This document shows, piece by piece, positions 7,867 to 16,958 of a stretch of 64,000 nucleotides of DNA. The notes below the pieces were generated by a model, which ran no database searches, had not been told where the DNA came from, and worked only from the letters and a program-made list of their open reading frames with translations. Made by a program: the position numbers and the translations under genes. Source of the DNA: Halobacterium sp. DL1 (GTDB taxonomy: Archaea > Halobacteriota > Halobacteria > Halobacteriales > Halobacteriaceae). Location: contig CP007060.1 in the NCBI GenBank assembly GCA_000230955.3, positions 496,001 to 560,000 of the forward strand, in the 5' to 3' direction. Position 1 is the stretch's first letter, and each line of letters opens with the position of its first letter.

Positions 7867-9194
7867 CCAGCCAGTTCCTCGCCGAACTCGTCCGCGAGCG
7901 AGGCCACGCGCTCGCCGACGAGCACCTCGTAGTCGCCCCGTTCTACGATTGATTCGACGTGCGCGCCGAGCGCGACGTCCGGCAGGTGGTCCTCGGCGAA
8001 CTCGCGGGCAGTCCGCACGTCCCGTTCGCGCTCGACGACGTAGCGCTCCCCGTCCACGAACGGTCCGTAGGCGTCCGTGTCGGCGTACTTCTCGTAGAAC
8101 CCCGTCGCGTGGCCGGAGACGTAGACGGGCGGTCCCTCGTGGCGCTCGACCGCCGACAGCTCTGCGACTTCGAGTTCCGCGAACAGCACCGCGCGCTCAT
8201 CGGCCCACGTCGCCGCGCGCAGCACCCAGAACCCGCGCTTCTCGAGGCCTCGCACGAGGCCGTCCCGGGAGCGGTAGAGCTGCGGATAGAGCTGGTCGTC
8301 GACCAGGTCCGGCGCGTCGAAGACCACCGCGAGCGGGGTCGTCCCGCGCCGCTCGACGTGCTCGCGGACGCCCGCCGCGTCGAGGGGTTCCGGGGAGTCC
8401 GGCTCGAACACTGCCTCGTCGGGGTCGGCGAGGAACGCCCGGGCGTGGTGGATGACCCGGGCGACGTTCGTATCGGAGACGACGGCCGCGACGTTCCGCT
8501 CGGGGTCCGTCGGGTCGACGACCACCAGCGCGTCGTCGAACGTCGCCGCGGCGTGGTCCTCGGGGTCCAGACGGACCTGTGGTTCCCACTCGCTGATAGC
8601 CTCCAGGGTCTCCCGGAACTCGCCGTACTCCACGACGAGCAACTCCGTGAGATAGCCCGAAAACCCACGCGTGCGGAGGTCGCTGCCGTACGCGCCGACG
8701 CCCTTCAGGAACTGCTTGAACAGCCGCACGTCGCCAGCCAGATTGTCGTCCAGGCGCTCCACGAGGTAGGCGTTGTGGAACGGCGTCCGGTCGACCGCCG
8801 ACTGGATGTCCGTCGCCGAATCCAGGCGGTAGCACGGCACGAGGTCGACGTCGTACCCCTCGAAGACGCCCTTCACGTAGGGGTGTTCGGCGTACTCCTC
8901 GCGGCCCTCCGGCAGCACCGCGTTGCCCACCTGGAGGCCGTACGCCTCGAGGTCCTCCCGGGAGATGTCCGGCGGGAACCGCACGAAGAGGTCGATGTCG
9001 CGGTCGCCCGCGACCCACGTCCCGCGCGCCGTGCTCCCGACCTGCAGCACGTCCGCGTCCACGTCCAGTTCGGTGACGGCCTCACGCGCCCGGTCCGTGA
9101 GCCGCTCCACGGTCTCTGCGAGCGCGGCCCGCTCGTCGGGCGTCGGGTCCACGCGCTCGCGGACGCGCTCGACGACCGCCTCGAACTCGCTCAT
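7845..9194 (-). CDS. cca: CCA-adding enzyme (archaeal class I tRNA nucleotidyltransferase)
   Basis: The 449-residue enzyme adds CCA to tRNA 3' ends, which is needed here because the tRNA genes in the window do not encode CCA. The polymerase-beta motif GSTARGTW is at 53-60 and the two catalytic aspartates are D66 and D68 in GDRDIDLF. The third carboxylate lies in YDVDLVPCYR. The remaining domains have the usual archaeal order and length. The start MSEFEAVVERVRERV fits the family. The gene ends inside the convergent deacetylase gene. Confidence 0.95.
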   Translation of the reverse strand: MSEFEAVVERVRERVDPTPDERAALAETVERLTDRAREAVTELDVDADVLQVGSTARGTWVAGDRDIDLFVRFPPDISREDLEAYGLQVGNAVLPEGREEYAEHPYVKGVFEGYDVDLVPCYRLDSATDIQSAVDRTPFHNAYLVERLDDNLAGDVRLFKQFLKGVGAYGSDLRTRGFSGYLTELLVVEYGEFRETLEAISEWEPQVRLDPEDHAAATFDDALVVVDPTDPERNVAAVVSDTNVARVIHHARAFLADPDEAVFEPDSPEPLDAAGVREHVERRGTTPLAVVFDAPDLVDDQLYPQLYRSRDGLVRGLEKRGFWVLRAATWADERAVLFAELEVAELSAVERHEGPPVYVSGHATGFYEKYADTDAYGPFVDGERYVVERERDVRTAREFAEDHLPDVALGAHVESIVERGDYEVLVGERVASLADEFGEELAGYFDPSA

Positions 9195-9292
9195 ACCGCG
9201 GCTTCACGCGGCTCCGCCTAAGCCGTGTCGATGGCTCGTCTGCTGGCGAAACGAAAGCCATATCAAATCCCGCCGGATAGCAACGGGTGCAA

Positions 9293-9365
9293 GCCGCCGT
9301 AGCTCAGTTGGTAGAGCACCTGGTTGTTACCCAGGTTGTCCCAGGTTCGAGCCCTGGCGGCGGCG
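9293..9365 (+). tRNA. tRNA-Asn (anticodon GTT)
   Basis: This is a complete cloverleaf. The acceptor GCCGCCG pairs with CGGCGGC, the D arm is GCTC...GAGC, and the anticodon stem CCTGG/CCAGG surrounds loop TTGTTAC with anticodon GTT. The T stem CCAGG/CCTGG surrounds TTCGAGC. The discriminator is G, and there is no intron or encoded CCA. Confidence 0.95.
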
Positions 9366-9482
9366 TCACTTCTCTGCGTCCACTCGCGGAGCGTCGGCTC
9401 CGCGATGGACCGTGACGGGCCGACCAGGCTCGAGCACGTGAGTCGCAGCGGCGAGCGTGGCGAGCCGACCGTCTCACACCTG

Positions 9483-9503
9483 TTCGAGCCCTGGCGGCGG
9501 CGT
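9483..9503 (+). repeat. Second copy of the tRNA-Asn 3' end
   Basis: TTCGAGCCCTGGCGGCGGC plus the next two bases repeats 9346-9366 exactly, 137 bp downstream of the original. It covers the T loop, the T stem 3' half and the acceptor 3' half. This is the part of a tRNA gene that integrases commonly use as an attachment site, so it is a possible att scar. The interval between the copies contains no gene that I can support. Confidence 0.7.
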
Positions 9504-9563
9504 GGTTCTTTCCGCGACAACGTGCGAAGCGACGGCTGAGGGTCGCCGCGATGTCCTCTCACG

Positions 9564-9953
9564 TCAGTACGTCCAGTGTTTCACGGTGTCCACGTCGATG
9601 CGGACGGGCGTGTTCTCCGACCACGCGTCCTCGTCGACACCGTACTTCCGGTTGATGCGGTGCAGCACCTCTCGCCCCTCCTCGTCGTCCTCGATGACCT
9701 CCGCCTTCCCCTGGAGGGTCACGCCCCACTGCGGTCGGCCGTCCTCGTCCTTCTGCACCGACAGGGCGACCCGGGGATTCCGCTGGATGTTCTCGAGTTT
9801 GCGTCCAGTCGTCACGATTTCGACGGTGTCGTCGCGGTAGTTGTACCAGAGCGGCGCGACGTGCGGCCGATTCTCCTGGCTCGTTCCCAGGTGCGCGACC
9901 AGCGGCTCACTGGTGAGCAGTGCTTCGGCCTCCTCGGGGACGGTCTGGGACAT
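9564..9953 (-). CDS. Pyridoxamine 5'-phosphate oxidase-fold (PPOX) protein
   Basis: The 129-residue protein has the split-barrel flavin/F420-binding fold. Visible elements are PHVAPLWYNYRDDTVEIVTTGRKLENIQ and NPRVALSVQKDEDG, then a WGVTLQGKAEVI strand. These match haloarchaeal PPOX-family proteins that bind FMN or F420. The ATG at 9953 (MSQTVPEEAEALL) fits the family. The longer in-frame extension upstream is low in family similarity and is not used. The reaction and substrate are unknown. Confidence 0.85.
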   Translation of the reverse strand: MSQTVPEEAEALLTSEPLVAHLGTSQENRPHVAPLWYNYRDDTVEIVTTGRKLENIQRNPRVALSVQKDEDGRPQWGVTLQGKAEVIEDDEEGREVLHRINRKYGVDEDAWSENTPVRIDVDTVKHWTY

Positions 9954-10100
9954 ACCGGGGATTCGAGTGCCAGCCCCCTCAATCTGGTCCGGATACCCAA
10001 GCGAATCAGGGGTGTCACTGTTCGCAGAGTTGAGTGAACTCCGTACTATTTCGTCCTCTCCGGGCAAGTAACGAGACACAAAATAACTTATCAAGAACAA

Positions 10101-10814
10101 ACCCGCTCAATCAAGCGAAAGACACTCTCGTAACTTCTAGGGCGCTCTTCCCGGACTCATACTCCTCCATTTCTTCCGCAAGAGTACGCGTAGGCTGTTG
10201 TTTGGTGGGGTGTATGGGGTTGGTTCTGTGTTTATTGGTGGGTGAGTTTGTGCTGTGATCTAAGTTTGAGTGTGGATTGTGTTTTGTATGGAACCTGGGG
10301 GTTGGGGTTTTCTTGTGGGGTGGTTGTATGGGGAGTTCGTCTTTTGGGTGTTCTCGGGGGTTTCCTCGGTGGTTGTGTGTTTGGCTCTTTGCGGCTTGGC
10401 CATTCAAGGAGTGGGCGTGAGGGTATTCCTCGCTGAGTCTATTGGGTTCATAATGGGCTGCAGTGTGGTGGTTTCGACTCCTCACCGGGTGGTTTCTGCA
10501 CTCTGTTTCCTTGGTTCTCTGAGTGAGATTGTGGTTCTTGGGGCACCCATCGGGAGTGTCTGGCGGGCTATCTGACACGCGCGGGTGTGTTTGGGGTGTG
10601 ATTCTCTGTATTGTACTGTGTTTGCGGGGGTTTAGAGCGATTATGAGGCGGGTGTGAGTGTTGGTGGTTCCTAGAGGGGTGCTCTACTGGCAGCTCAAGG
10701 GATTTCAGTGAGTATGTTCCACTCGTTCAGCTTCTTCATTCCCTCACTGTCTTTGCTGACTACTTGGAGGGGGGCATGTTACTTCCAGGGGTGGTCTTCT
10801 TCCCCGGTTACGGA
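10101..10814. other. Strand-skewed stretch without a supported gene
   Basis: From about 10160 to 10700 the + strand is markedly rich in G and T and poor in C and A. The open frames on the + strand encode only V/G/L/W/F-rich chains, and those on the - strand only H/P/T/N-rich chains. Both compositions follow directly from the base skew, so I do not call either as a gene. The stretch separates core chromosome from the coupling-ATPase gene and may mark the left edge of the mobile element. Confidence 0.5.
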
Positions 10815-13800
10815 CTATGACTGGTCGAGGGATTCCCGGTTGACTTTCGCCTTGGTTTGCTTGTGTAGCCATTCAGCGGGGTAGACTGCAGTGAGGCCTG
10901 GCTCTTGGATGCGGAATTGGTGGGGTGGCGTTGTCGGGGCATACGTCTTCTCGACCCGGGGTTCGCCTTCGAGTGGGTCGTTGAGTGCTTGGAGGACGTC
11001 GTGGCCTGCGGATTGACTCATGACCACCCAGATTGCTTCTTCGGGATTGCAGGCGGCCATCTTATCGTAATCTCGAGGAACCGCGCGCGCTACGTCATGA
11101 TTGATGCGCTCGGCCTCACCCGCAACCACCACACTTCCCTTGGTGTCTAGGCCGACGACGTCGAGGCGGCGCTGGTCGTATTCCTCACTCGCCTCCCGAG
11201 GGGTGTCCTCACTAGTTGCCATGAATGCGTCCGCGGGGAATGCAGGCTCATCCTGTTCGTCGAGCTCGTAGTACGGAACAACCTCAGTGACTCTGGAGTC
11301 AGGGTCCTTCTGGTATTCCTCGATTATGTGCTGGCGGAGGATTTCAACCGCGAGCACGTGCTCACTGGACTCATCGAGATCACCCTTCCCATGCCCATAA
11401 TCGATGCCCTGGCGGTACTGCTCACCGATAGCGTGGCGACCACTCGCAGGCACAGAATACAACCGGTGGGGGTGGTCCGTATCATGACGCACCACGTCCG
11501 CCTTGAGGAGTTCCTGGATCTCCTCGTTGGTGATGCCCGTGTACTCCTGGAGGCGTAACATCGAATCCTCCATCAAATCATACTCAGGAGGGTCATACCG
11601 GAGTTGCTGAGCATTATACACCGCTTGAACGAACCCGAGTTGACGCGCACTCCACCCACTCGCCTCGAATTCTTTGGGTGTGAGCTTCAGGTGCAGACTC
11701 GTAATCGGGATATCGTCCTCGTCGACGTCACTCAGACTAGAGCAGCACTCAATCGCGCGCTCCATTCCGTCTCGAGTAGGATTATACCGCGAATCACACT
11801 CTCGGCACACAAGGGCATGCGTCTCCCCCTGGTACTCAACAGTAGCAGGGAGGCGTTTTGTGAGCGCGAGCGGACTCAATACACCACCCACACCCAATCC
11901 TAATTCATCCTCATCCTCGCTGTCTTCGGTGGCGTCCGTATGGGCGTTCTCTGGGATAGTACTGGGCTCGCGAACAACCACGCCCGATTCTTCCTCCGTC
12001 CGTTCCTGAGCCACTCTGAGCGCGCTCACAAAGCCCTCATCCTCTTCATCAGTGAGTGGCTCGGGGCCATCCGGGATTCCCGGGGGTTGGGGGAGTGATT
12101 GGAGGAGGAATGGCCGAGGCTCAACCGAATTAAACTCCGAGGGCAACCTGACCATCCACTGTCCACGCCTAAGCGCACGCAACCGATTCCCAACCTCTAC
12201 TCTTGAGGTATCCTCAGTCGTGAGACGCTCAGCCAAACGGCGATCCAAGGCTACGTTCCCCGTCACAATCGTCGAGACATTATTCAAGACCTCACTGTAC
12301 GCCCGCGGACTCGCATCCTCGAGTTGCTGGGGGAACTGCATCGCCAACGTCACCGAACACCCAAACCCCCGAGACTGCGCAAGAAACTCCGAAAGCAACC
12401 CAGAAACAGCCACACTCGCAGCCTCCTCCACATACACATTCACCAATCCCGTAGTACTCCCGCTCTCACTCCCACTATTCCCACCATTCCCTCCAGAAGC
12501 AGAGTTAGCTCTCCTAGAATCAGAAGAATCCTCAGCTTCTATGCGTGGTGCACTCCCATCTTCGCAACTCCCCTCACGAGGACTCTCCCCCTCGTGTTCC
12601 TGAGTAGGCTCTATACCGGAGTCGAGTCCTGATTTGGTTGTTTGGTCTTCTTGGCTGCGGCGTTTGAGTGCACTCCAGAGATTCGAGAGCACAACCAGCG
12701 TAAGCACGCGCTGGAACTCCGAACGCAATCCACCCGTGTCGAAGATGATGACCTCGTCCTCACTGATGTGCTCGAACAAATCAAAATACGCATCCAGCCC
12801 CTCAGAACCCGCTCTACCACTCTCACTCCCTCTGACCGGAGTCGAATCTTCCCCACCCACACCCTCCCCACCATCCACACCTAAATTCTCACTACCCGCG
12901 TCCTCCTGCAGGGGTTCCCCACCACCAGTACCGGACTCAACACCTACGCCATGGGAATCTGACTCTGAATCCTCTATCCTCGTCTCGCTTTCTGGAGTAG
13001 TGTTCTCAAGGGCGTTCTCGATGGTTCTCGAATCTGGTGTGTGATTGAAGATGCGAGCGAGACGTCGATCAACGGGAATCTTCTCGACGCGCGTTGCTAC
13101 CCCACCCATGAGCTCGTTAAACGAACGCGCTTGATTCGCTGTCACACCAGCCAGCATTCCTTCAAGGTCTGGGTCTGAGACTGCGGGCGGGGTCTGGTCT
13201 TCATGCATCTTCTGAACAGTCTCATGGAACTCGCGGTGCGTGAATGCGTCCTGGCCATGCACAGGGTCGAACATCGCCTTCAGGACGTACCGAATAATAT
13301 CCGGAGAGCGTACGGCGCGCTCGAAGCGCTCCGGGCCCATAATTTGAGTTAGGATCTCGATGTAGTGCTCGACTTTGTCTTCGACCGCGCTTGTGCGCGC
13401 AATCCCCATCGCGAGTTCTGGGCGGATATCGAAGAATGAGAACGCGGGAAGCACGCGAGCACAATCGAAGTACGTCACGCCATCGAGGTTCCCGTGTTTC
13501 GCGTAATGCGCCTGGAGGTACTCGATGGCCATCCCATCACCCTTCGGGTCAATCAGAATATCCGCGCCACCCGTCGCCTCTTGGTTCTCGAGTATCCCAT
13601 TGATCAGACTCGTAGACTTCCCCGAGCCAGTCCGCCCAAACCACGCCACATGTAATGACTGGAGGCTCGGAGGAAGCGTAATGGACTCTTCTTCGGTGCT
13701 CCCGTCCTCGGTGAGCGCACGCCCCAAGGGAAGCCCACGACCACGGTAGGTTTCGAGTTCACTCGGTGGTGGCCGATTTAGCTGGGTTCGCTCGCCTGGT

Positions 13801-15149
13801 GTTGGGGCGACACCACGTACGCCCTGGTTCGTGAGCGCACTCCCATCCAGAACGAAGAAACTCGGAGCTTCACTCGCATCCACCACGATTCCCGGACTCC
13901 CTCTTCGGGTGAAACGCGAACGAAGCCCCCCGAAGGACGCCTCCTCGAAATCTCTACTACAAATTGCCCTCCCTAGTTTTCTCGCGCTCTTCCCTCGCTG
14001 TAGGCGACCCTGAACCCCGTACTTCGAACTCCCGAGCTCCCCAAACAACCCCTCCAAACCACCCATACTACTCTCGGACTTCTCGTCCGTCTCGAGCTCG
14101 TCTCCCTCAATCCTCTCTGGGTCTATACTCTCGCTTTCGCCCCCATCGATTCCGCCATAGGATTCGTTTTGAGAGCCGGTGGTGAGGAGGCGGGCGTTCA
14201 CCACAAACGACCGATGCGACTCTCTCGACCGGATGTCCTCAATACGCTCACTATCACTCTGAGATAATGGTGTATCCTCGGGGGCACTACCAAAGACCGT
14301 GCTCGTCAGTTGCGCACCCAATCCATCCTGATGAGATTCTAAATCCCTGATTCGAGCGTCAGCCTCACTCGACCAATCCGGCTTCGGACGCAGAAGCATC
14401 TGGTATACTCCCGGGCGGTCGTGACTCGTGAGGAACTCAAGCACTCCAGAAAGCGGAATACGAGCATGTTCACTGGCTTGGAATGACCCGAAATTCTGAA
14501 GACTAGTCTGCCAATCCCGTGAGCGTCCAACCATGCCCTCAAAGACCACTCCAACCAAACCCTGGGTACTCAGGCTTCCCTCAGTAGCCCTCTTCTCAGG
14601 ATTCGCCTCGGTATTTTCGAGTGGTGTTTCGTGGGTGGTTCCAGGCCCGAGGGCCTCCCGGGGGTAGGTTTGTGGTTTCGTGATTCGCTCGAGTTCGTAG
14701 GAATCCGGGAACAACCCCTGGAGAACACGCTCAAACCCACCAAGGAGCCCCGGGGAATTCACACCAAAGAGATACTCAATGGATCCGTCCCCCGGTGAGA
14801 CAAGCAAGCACTCGAACACCGGCCGCTCTCTAGAACTTGAAGTTCGTGTTCGGAGCAGGCCCCCGAGGGGATGGCGACCAAGAGTCGATTTCTTCTCGCT
14901 AGTGAGTTGGTGGAGGCGACGAACATGCGAGAGCACTGTCTCCGTCTCCACGTCATCACGAGATGGACGCACTCGCAGAAACACTCGCCCACACTTACCC
15001 TCTGATGATTCTTTCCTCTGTGTCTCAGAGTCCTCCTGACTTACACCCGGAACACCCCTCTGGGGAGTGTCCTCATCGTTCTGTGTTTCCTGCGCTGGCT
15101 CTGAGTCACTACCTGTATTCTTCTTAGAGGGATTACTCGGATTCGACAT
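10815..15149 (-). CDS. Very large VirD4/TraD-like conjugation coupling ATPase
   Basis: The protein has about 1444 residues and is a P-loop ATPase of the VirD4/HerA group, expected to deliver DNA to a conjugation channel. Walker A GRTGSGKST is at about 505-513, followed by ILIDPKGDGMAIEYLQ. A DEVIIFDTGGL segment lies near 795-802 and NVYVEEAASV near 903-912, then TLAMQFPQQL, typical of coupling proteins. Long Ser/Glu/Gly-rich inserts at about 715-790 and 835-895 interrupt the ATPase core. A cysteine cluster (CRECDSRY...ECCSS) lies near 1120. The start at 15149 (MSNPSNPSKKN) has a TATA-like CTAATT 28 nt upstream; an in-frame ATG at 15167 is the alternative. It is read away from the secretion genes at 24.6-31.3 kb. 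Confidence 0.8.
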   Translation of the reverse strand: MSNPSNPSKKNTGSDSEPAQETQNDEDTPQRGVPGVSQEDSETQRKESSEGKCGRVFLRVRPSRDDVETETVLSHVRRLHQLTSEKKSTLGRHPLGGLLRTRTSSSRERPVFECLLVSPGDGSIEYLFGVNSPGLLGGFERVLQGLFPDSYELERITKPQTYPREALGPGTTHETPLENTEANPEKRATEGSLSTQGLVGVVFEGMVGRSRDWQTSLQNFGSFQASEHARIPLSGVLEFLTSHDRPGVYQMLLRPKPDWSSEADARIRDLESHQDGLGAQLTSTVFGSAPEDTPLSQSDSERIEDIRSRESHRSFVVNARLLTTGSQNESYGGIDGGESESIDPERIEGDELETDEKSESSMGGLEGLFGELGSSKYGVQGRLQRGKSARKLGRAICSRDFEEASFGGLRSRFTRRGSPGIVVDASEAPSFFVLDGSALTNQGVRGVAPTPGERTQLNRPPPSELETYRGRGLPLGRALTEDGSTEEESITLPPSLQSLHVAWFGRTGSGKSTSLINGILENQEATGGADILIDPKGDGMAIEYLQAHYAKHGNLDGVTYFDCARVLPAFSFFDIRPELAMGIARTSAVEDKVEHYIEILTQIMGPERFERAVRSPDIIRYVLKAMFDPVHGQDAFTHREFHETVQKMHEDQTPPAVSDPDLEGMLAGVTANQARSFNELMGGVATRVEKIPVDRRLARIFNHTPDSRTIENALENTTPESETRIEDSESDSHGVGVESGTGGGEPLQEDAGSENLGVDGGEGVGGEDSTPVRGSESGRAGSEGLDAYFDLFEHISEDEVIIFDTGGLRSEFQRVLTLVVLSNLWSALKRRSQEDQTTKSGLDSGIEPTQEHEGESPREGSCEDGSAPRIEAEDSSDSRRANSASGGNGGNSGSESGSTTGLVNVYVEEAASVAVSGLLSEFLAQSRGFGCSVTLAMQFPQQLEDASPRAYSEVLNNVSTIVTGNVALDRRLAERLTTEDTSRVEVGNRLRALRRGQWMVRLPSEFNSVEPRPFLLQSLPQPPGIPDGPEPLTDEEDEGFVSALRVAQERTEEESGVVVREPSTIPENAHTDATEDSEDEDELGLGVGGVLSPLALTKRLPATVEYQGETHALVCRECDSRYNPTRDGMERAIECCSSLSDVDEDDIPITSLHLKLTPKEFEASGWSARQLGFVQAVYNAQQLRYDPPEYDLMEDSMLRLQEYTGITNEEIQELLKADVVRHDTDHPHRLYSVPASGRHAIGEQYRQGIDYGHGKGDLDESSEHVLAVEILRQHIIEEYQKDPDSRVTEVVPYYELDEQDEPAFPADAFMATSEDTPREASEEYDQRRLDVVGLDTKGSVVVAGEAERINHDVARAVPRDYDKMAACNPEEAIWVVMSQSAGHDVLQALNDPLEGEPRVEKTYAPTTPPHQFRIQEPGLTAVYPAEWLHKQTKAKVNRESLDQS

Positions 15150-15403
15150 AGACGGACCCCACCCCACTCACCCAATTAGGAATGAGCTGAGGAAGAGTTT
15201 GATTAGGTGATTCCACCGGTTTAGGACGCTTAAACTAGTGCTCTCTGTGCCTGATACCTCCTGGCCGCTGACTACACCGATTCTTGATCACTTCGCAGAC
15301 TCCCCGGTGTACGTGGGCCAGGGGGCTACGCGAAATTTTGGTGTATCATCATTTTCCAGAGCGCACGAAGAGGTCATTCGAGTCACTGAACCTCGCCCAT
15401 ACT
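15150..15403. other. Promoter region of the coupling-ATPase gene up to the insertion sequence
   Basis: No gene is supported. The left part holds the putative promoter of the coupling gene. The right part ends abruptly at the first base of an insertion sequence. The five bases before that element (ATACT) do not match those after it (AACCT), so the DNA originally next to this stretch has been lost or moved. Confidence 0.5.
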
Positions 15404-16802
15404 CAGTACCTCACAAAGCATCCTCGGCTAGCTGTTTCTGCGGCCTGAGTTCTGTGTCGAAGCGGTTGTACTGACGGTCTCGACGAGAGAATTACGGACG
15501 GATCGACGGAGAGCTGTCGCTGTCGGCGGCGGTCAGCCGCCGACGCGACAGCGTCGCCACTCACTCCGCTGGCTTGCTCGGTCGGTGGTTAGCGGTGGAA
15601 TCGGTCGTCAGGTGGCCGATTCGCGGGGACGGCCCGACGCACCGCGAGGGCCGTCCACGCAGCTCGTCGAATCATATTGACGAACTCCTTGTACGGCCAC
15701 CACCAGAGGCGACGCCCGCCTCGGCGGGGCGTCGCCACATACTCGTAGTGAAGGTACCGCCAGACGTTCTGTAAGAGGAGACTCACCACCACGTACAGCA
15801 GCCGTACCGTTGGATCTCGTGTTGTCGTTGTCGCTATCGCTTGCTCAAACAAGCGATAGCTTGACTCGATACCGAAGCGTTTCGAGTAGTGGTATCGAGC
15901 GTCCCGTGGTGAGTCGATGAACGGCGCGTCAGCGGCGTAGCCGTGACGCGCCACACCGTTCTCGTCATACTTCCCATTTAGGTACGTACAGTCGATGTAG
16001 ACGGGAAAATCGACGGTCCAGCTGTGACCGTCGAGTTTCCCCGTCAGATCATGCTGAATGACGCGACTCCATCCTTCCGAGAGCTCTTGCTGAATCGCCT
16101 CACCCCACCGGATGATCGGGATCACGTACGCGTAATTGTGCGCCTGAAGCAGCGTGAGACACTTACTGTCGTAGAATCCGCGATCAAGGTAGACGGCCTT
16201 GACCCCGGCGTCAAGGCCGTCGAGGACACCGAAGAACTCAGCGAGGACACTACTTGCGGTATCGCCGTCTTTGAGACGGCGTACCGCCAGCGTGTAGCGT
16301 TTGTTCTTCACACGCGCGTAGAGTGTGGCATAGGCGTGGAACGCAGTGGTTCCACGCTTCGCTACCGAGTGATAGAGGCCGTCTGTGTCGTCTTCGTCAC
16401 CGTAGTAGGGCCGCAGGTGGAGGTCTGCGCAGACCTCCACCTGTTCGGGGAGCAATTCATCGAGATCCTTTCGCAGGAGCGTGTTAGCGACTCGTTCGAG
16501 CCGTTCCGGCTCGAACTTCGTCCGAAGATGGTAGAGGACCGTGTTCCCAGCGGGTGAGTTCTGGCTCGACGCACAGAGCGTAGAGACAGAGGTCCCGTCG
16601 GCGCAAGCGCCGACGAGGACCTCATAGATGTCTTCAGCAGTGATTTCAGCGTTATTGGCTAACGAGAGCGAAACTTCCTCGTCAAGGCGGTTGACGAGAA
16701 AGTTAAGAAGCTGGTCCTCGTGGATCTCACCGTCTGCTTGTTTGGTTTTAGACACACCTTCAGCAAGCAGACGTTCTAACTAAGCGGCTTTGTGAAGTAC
16801 TG
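15404..16802 (-). mobile_element. ISH3-type insertion sequence, copy A (1399 bp)
   Basis: The ends are near-perfect 16-bp terminal inverted repeats, CAGTACYTCACAAAGC, and the element is 1399 bp long like copies B and C. It encodes one DDE transposase. The flanks are ATACT on the left and AACCT on the right, so no target-site duplication survives. On its right side it cuts off a + strand gene, leaving only the 3' end. Confidence 0.92.
15589..16755 (-). CDS. ISH3 family transposase (copy A)
   Basis: This 388-residue DDE transposase is identical in protein sequence to those of copies B and C. It has an N-terminal helical DNA-binding part, a catalytic region with AVYLDRGFYDSK at about 190-201, and a C-terminal segment with the YHYSKRFGIESSYR motif carrying the catalytic glutamate. 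The C-terminal tail is rich in W and R. Length and motifs are typical of haloarchaeal ISH3 elements. It looks fully functional. Confidence 0.93.
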   Translation of the reverse strand: MSKTKQADGEIHEDQLLNFLVNRLDEEVSLSLANNAEITAEDIYEVLVGACADGTSVSTLCASSQNSPAGNTVLYHLRTKFEPERLERVANTLLRKDLDELLPEQVEVCADLHLRPYYGDEDDTDGLYHSVAKRGTTAFHAYATLYARVKNKRYTLAVRRLKDGDTASSVLAEFFGVLDGLDAGVKAVYLDRGFYDSKCLTLLQAHNYAYVIPIIRWGEAIQQELSEGWSRVIQHDLTGKLDGHSWTVDFPVYIDCTYLNGKYDENGVARHGYAADAPFIDSPRDARYHYSKRFGIESSYRLFEQAIATTTTRDPTVRLLYVVVSLLLQNVWRYLHYEYVATPRRGGRRLWWWPYKEFVNMIRRAAWTALAVRRAVPANRPPDDRFHR

Positions 16803-16958
16803 AACCTCTGGGCACTAGCAACCGAACTCCGACGATTCCGCTACGTTGCAGAATCCGGCCGCGATATTGAGGAATACCTCGATCTACGCTTCCAAGGGAA
16901 CGACGTTACACAGCGTGCGTATGAGACCGCGAAACAGCAAGTCCGGAGGCTTACGTGA
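16803..16958 (+). pseudogene. 3' remnant of a gene cut by insertion sequence A
   Basis: A continuous frame enters from the insertion sequence and ends at TGA 16956-16958. About 51 native codons remain (LWALATELRRFRYVAES onward, ending QVRRLT). They are charged and helical like a normal protein C-terminus, with no match I recognise. The stop codon overlaps the GTG start of the next gene, so this was the first gene of a three-gene operon whose identity has been lost. Confidence 0.6.

Noticed and set aside
10111-10578. 155-codon - strand frame and 101-codon + strand frame in the skewed region
   Set aside because: Their compositions (H/P/N/T or V/G/L/F/W) follow from the strand skew; there is no promoter, family or conserved motif.
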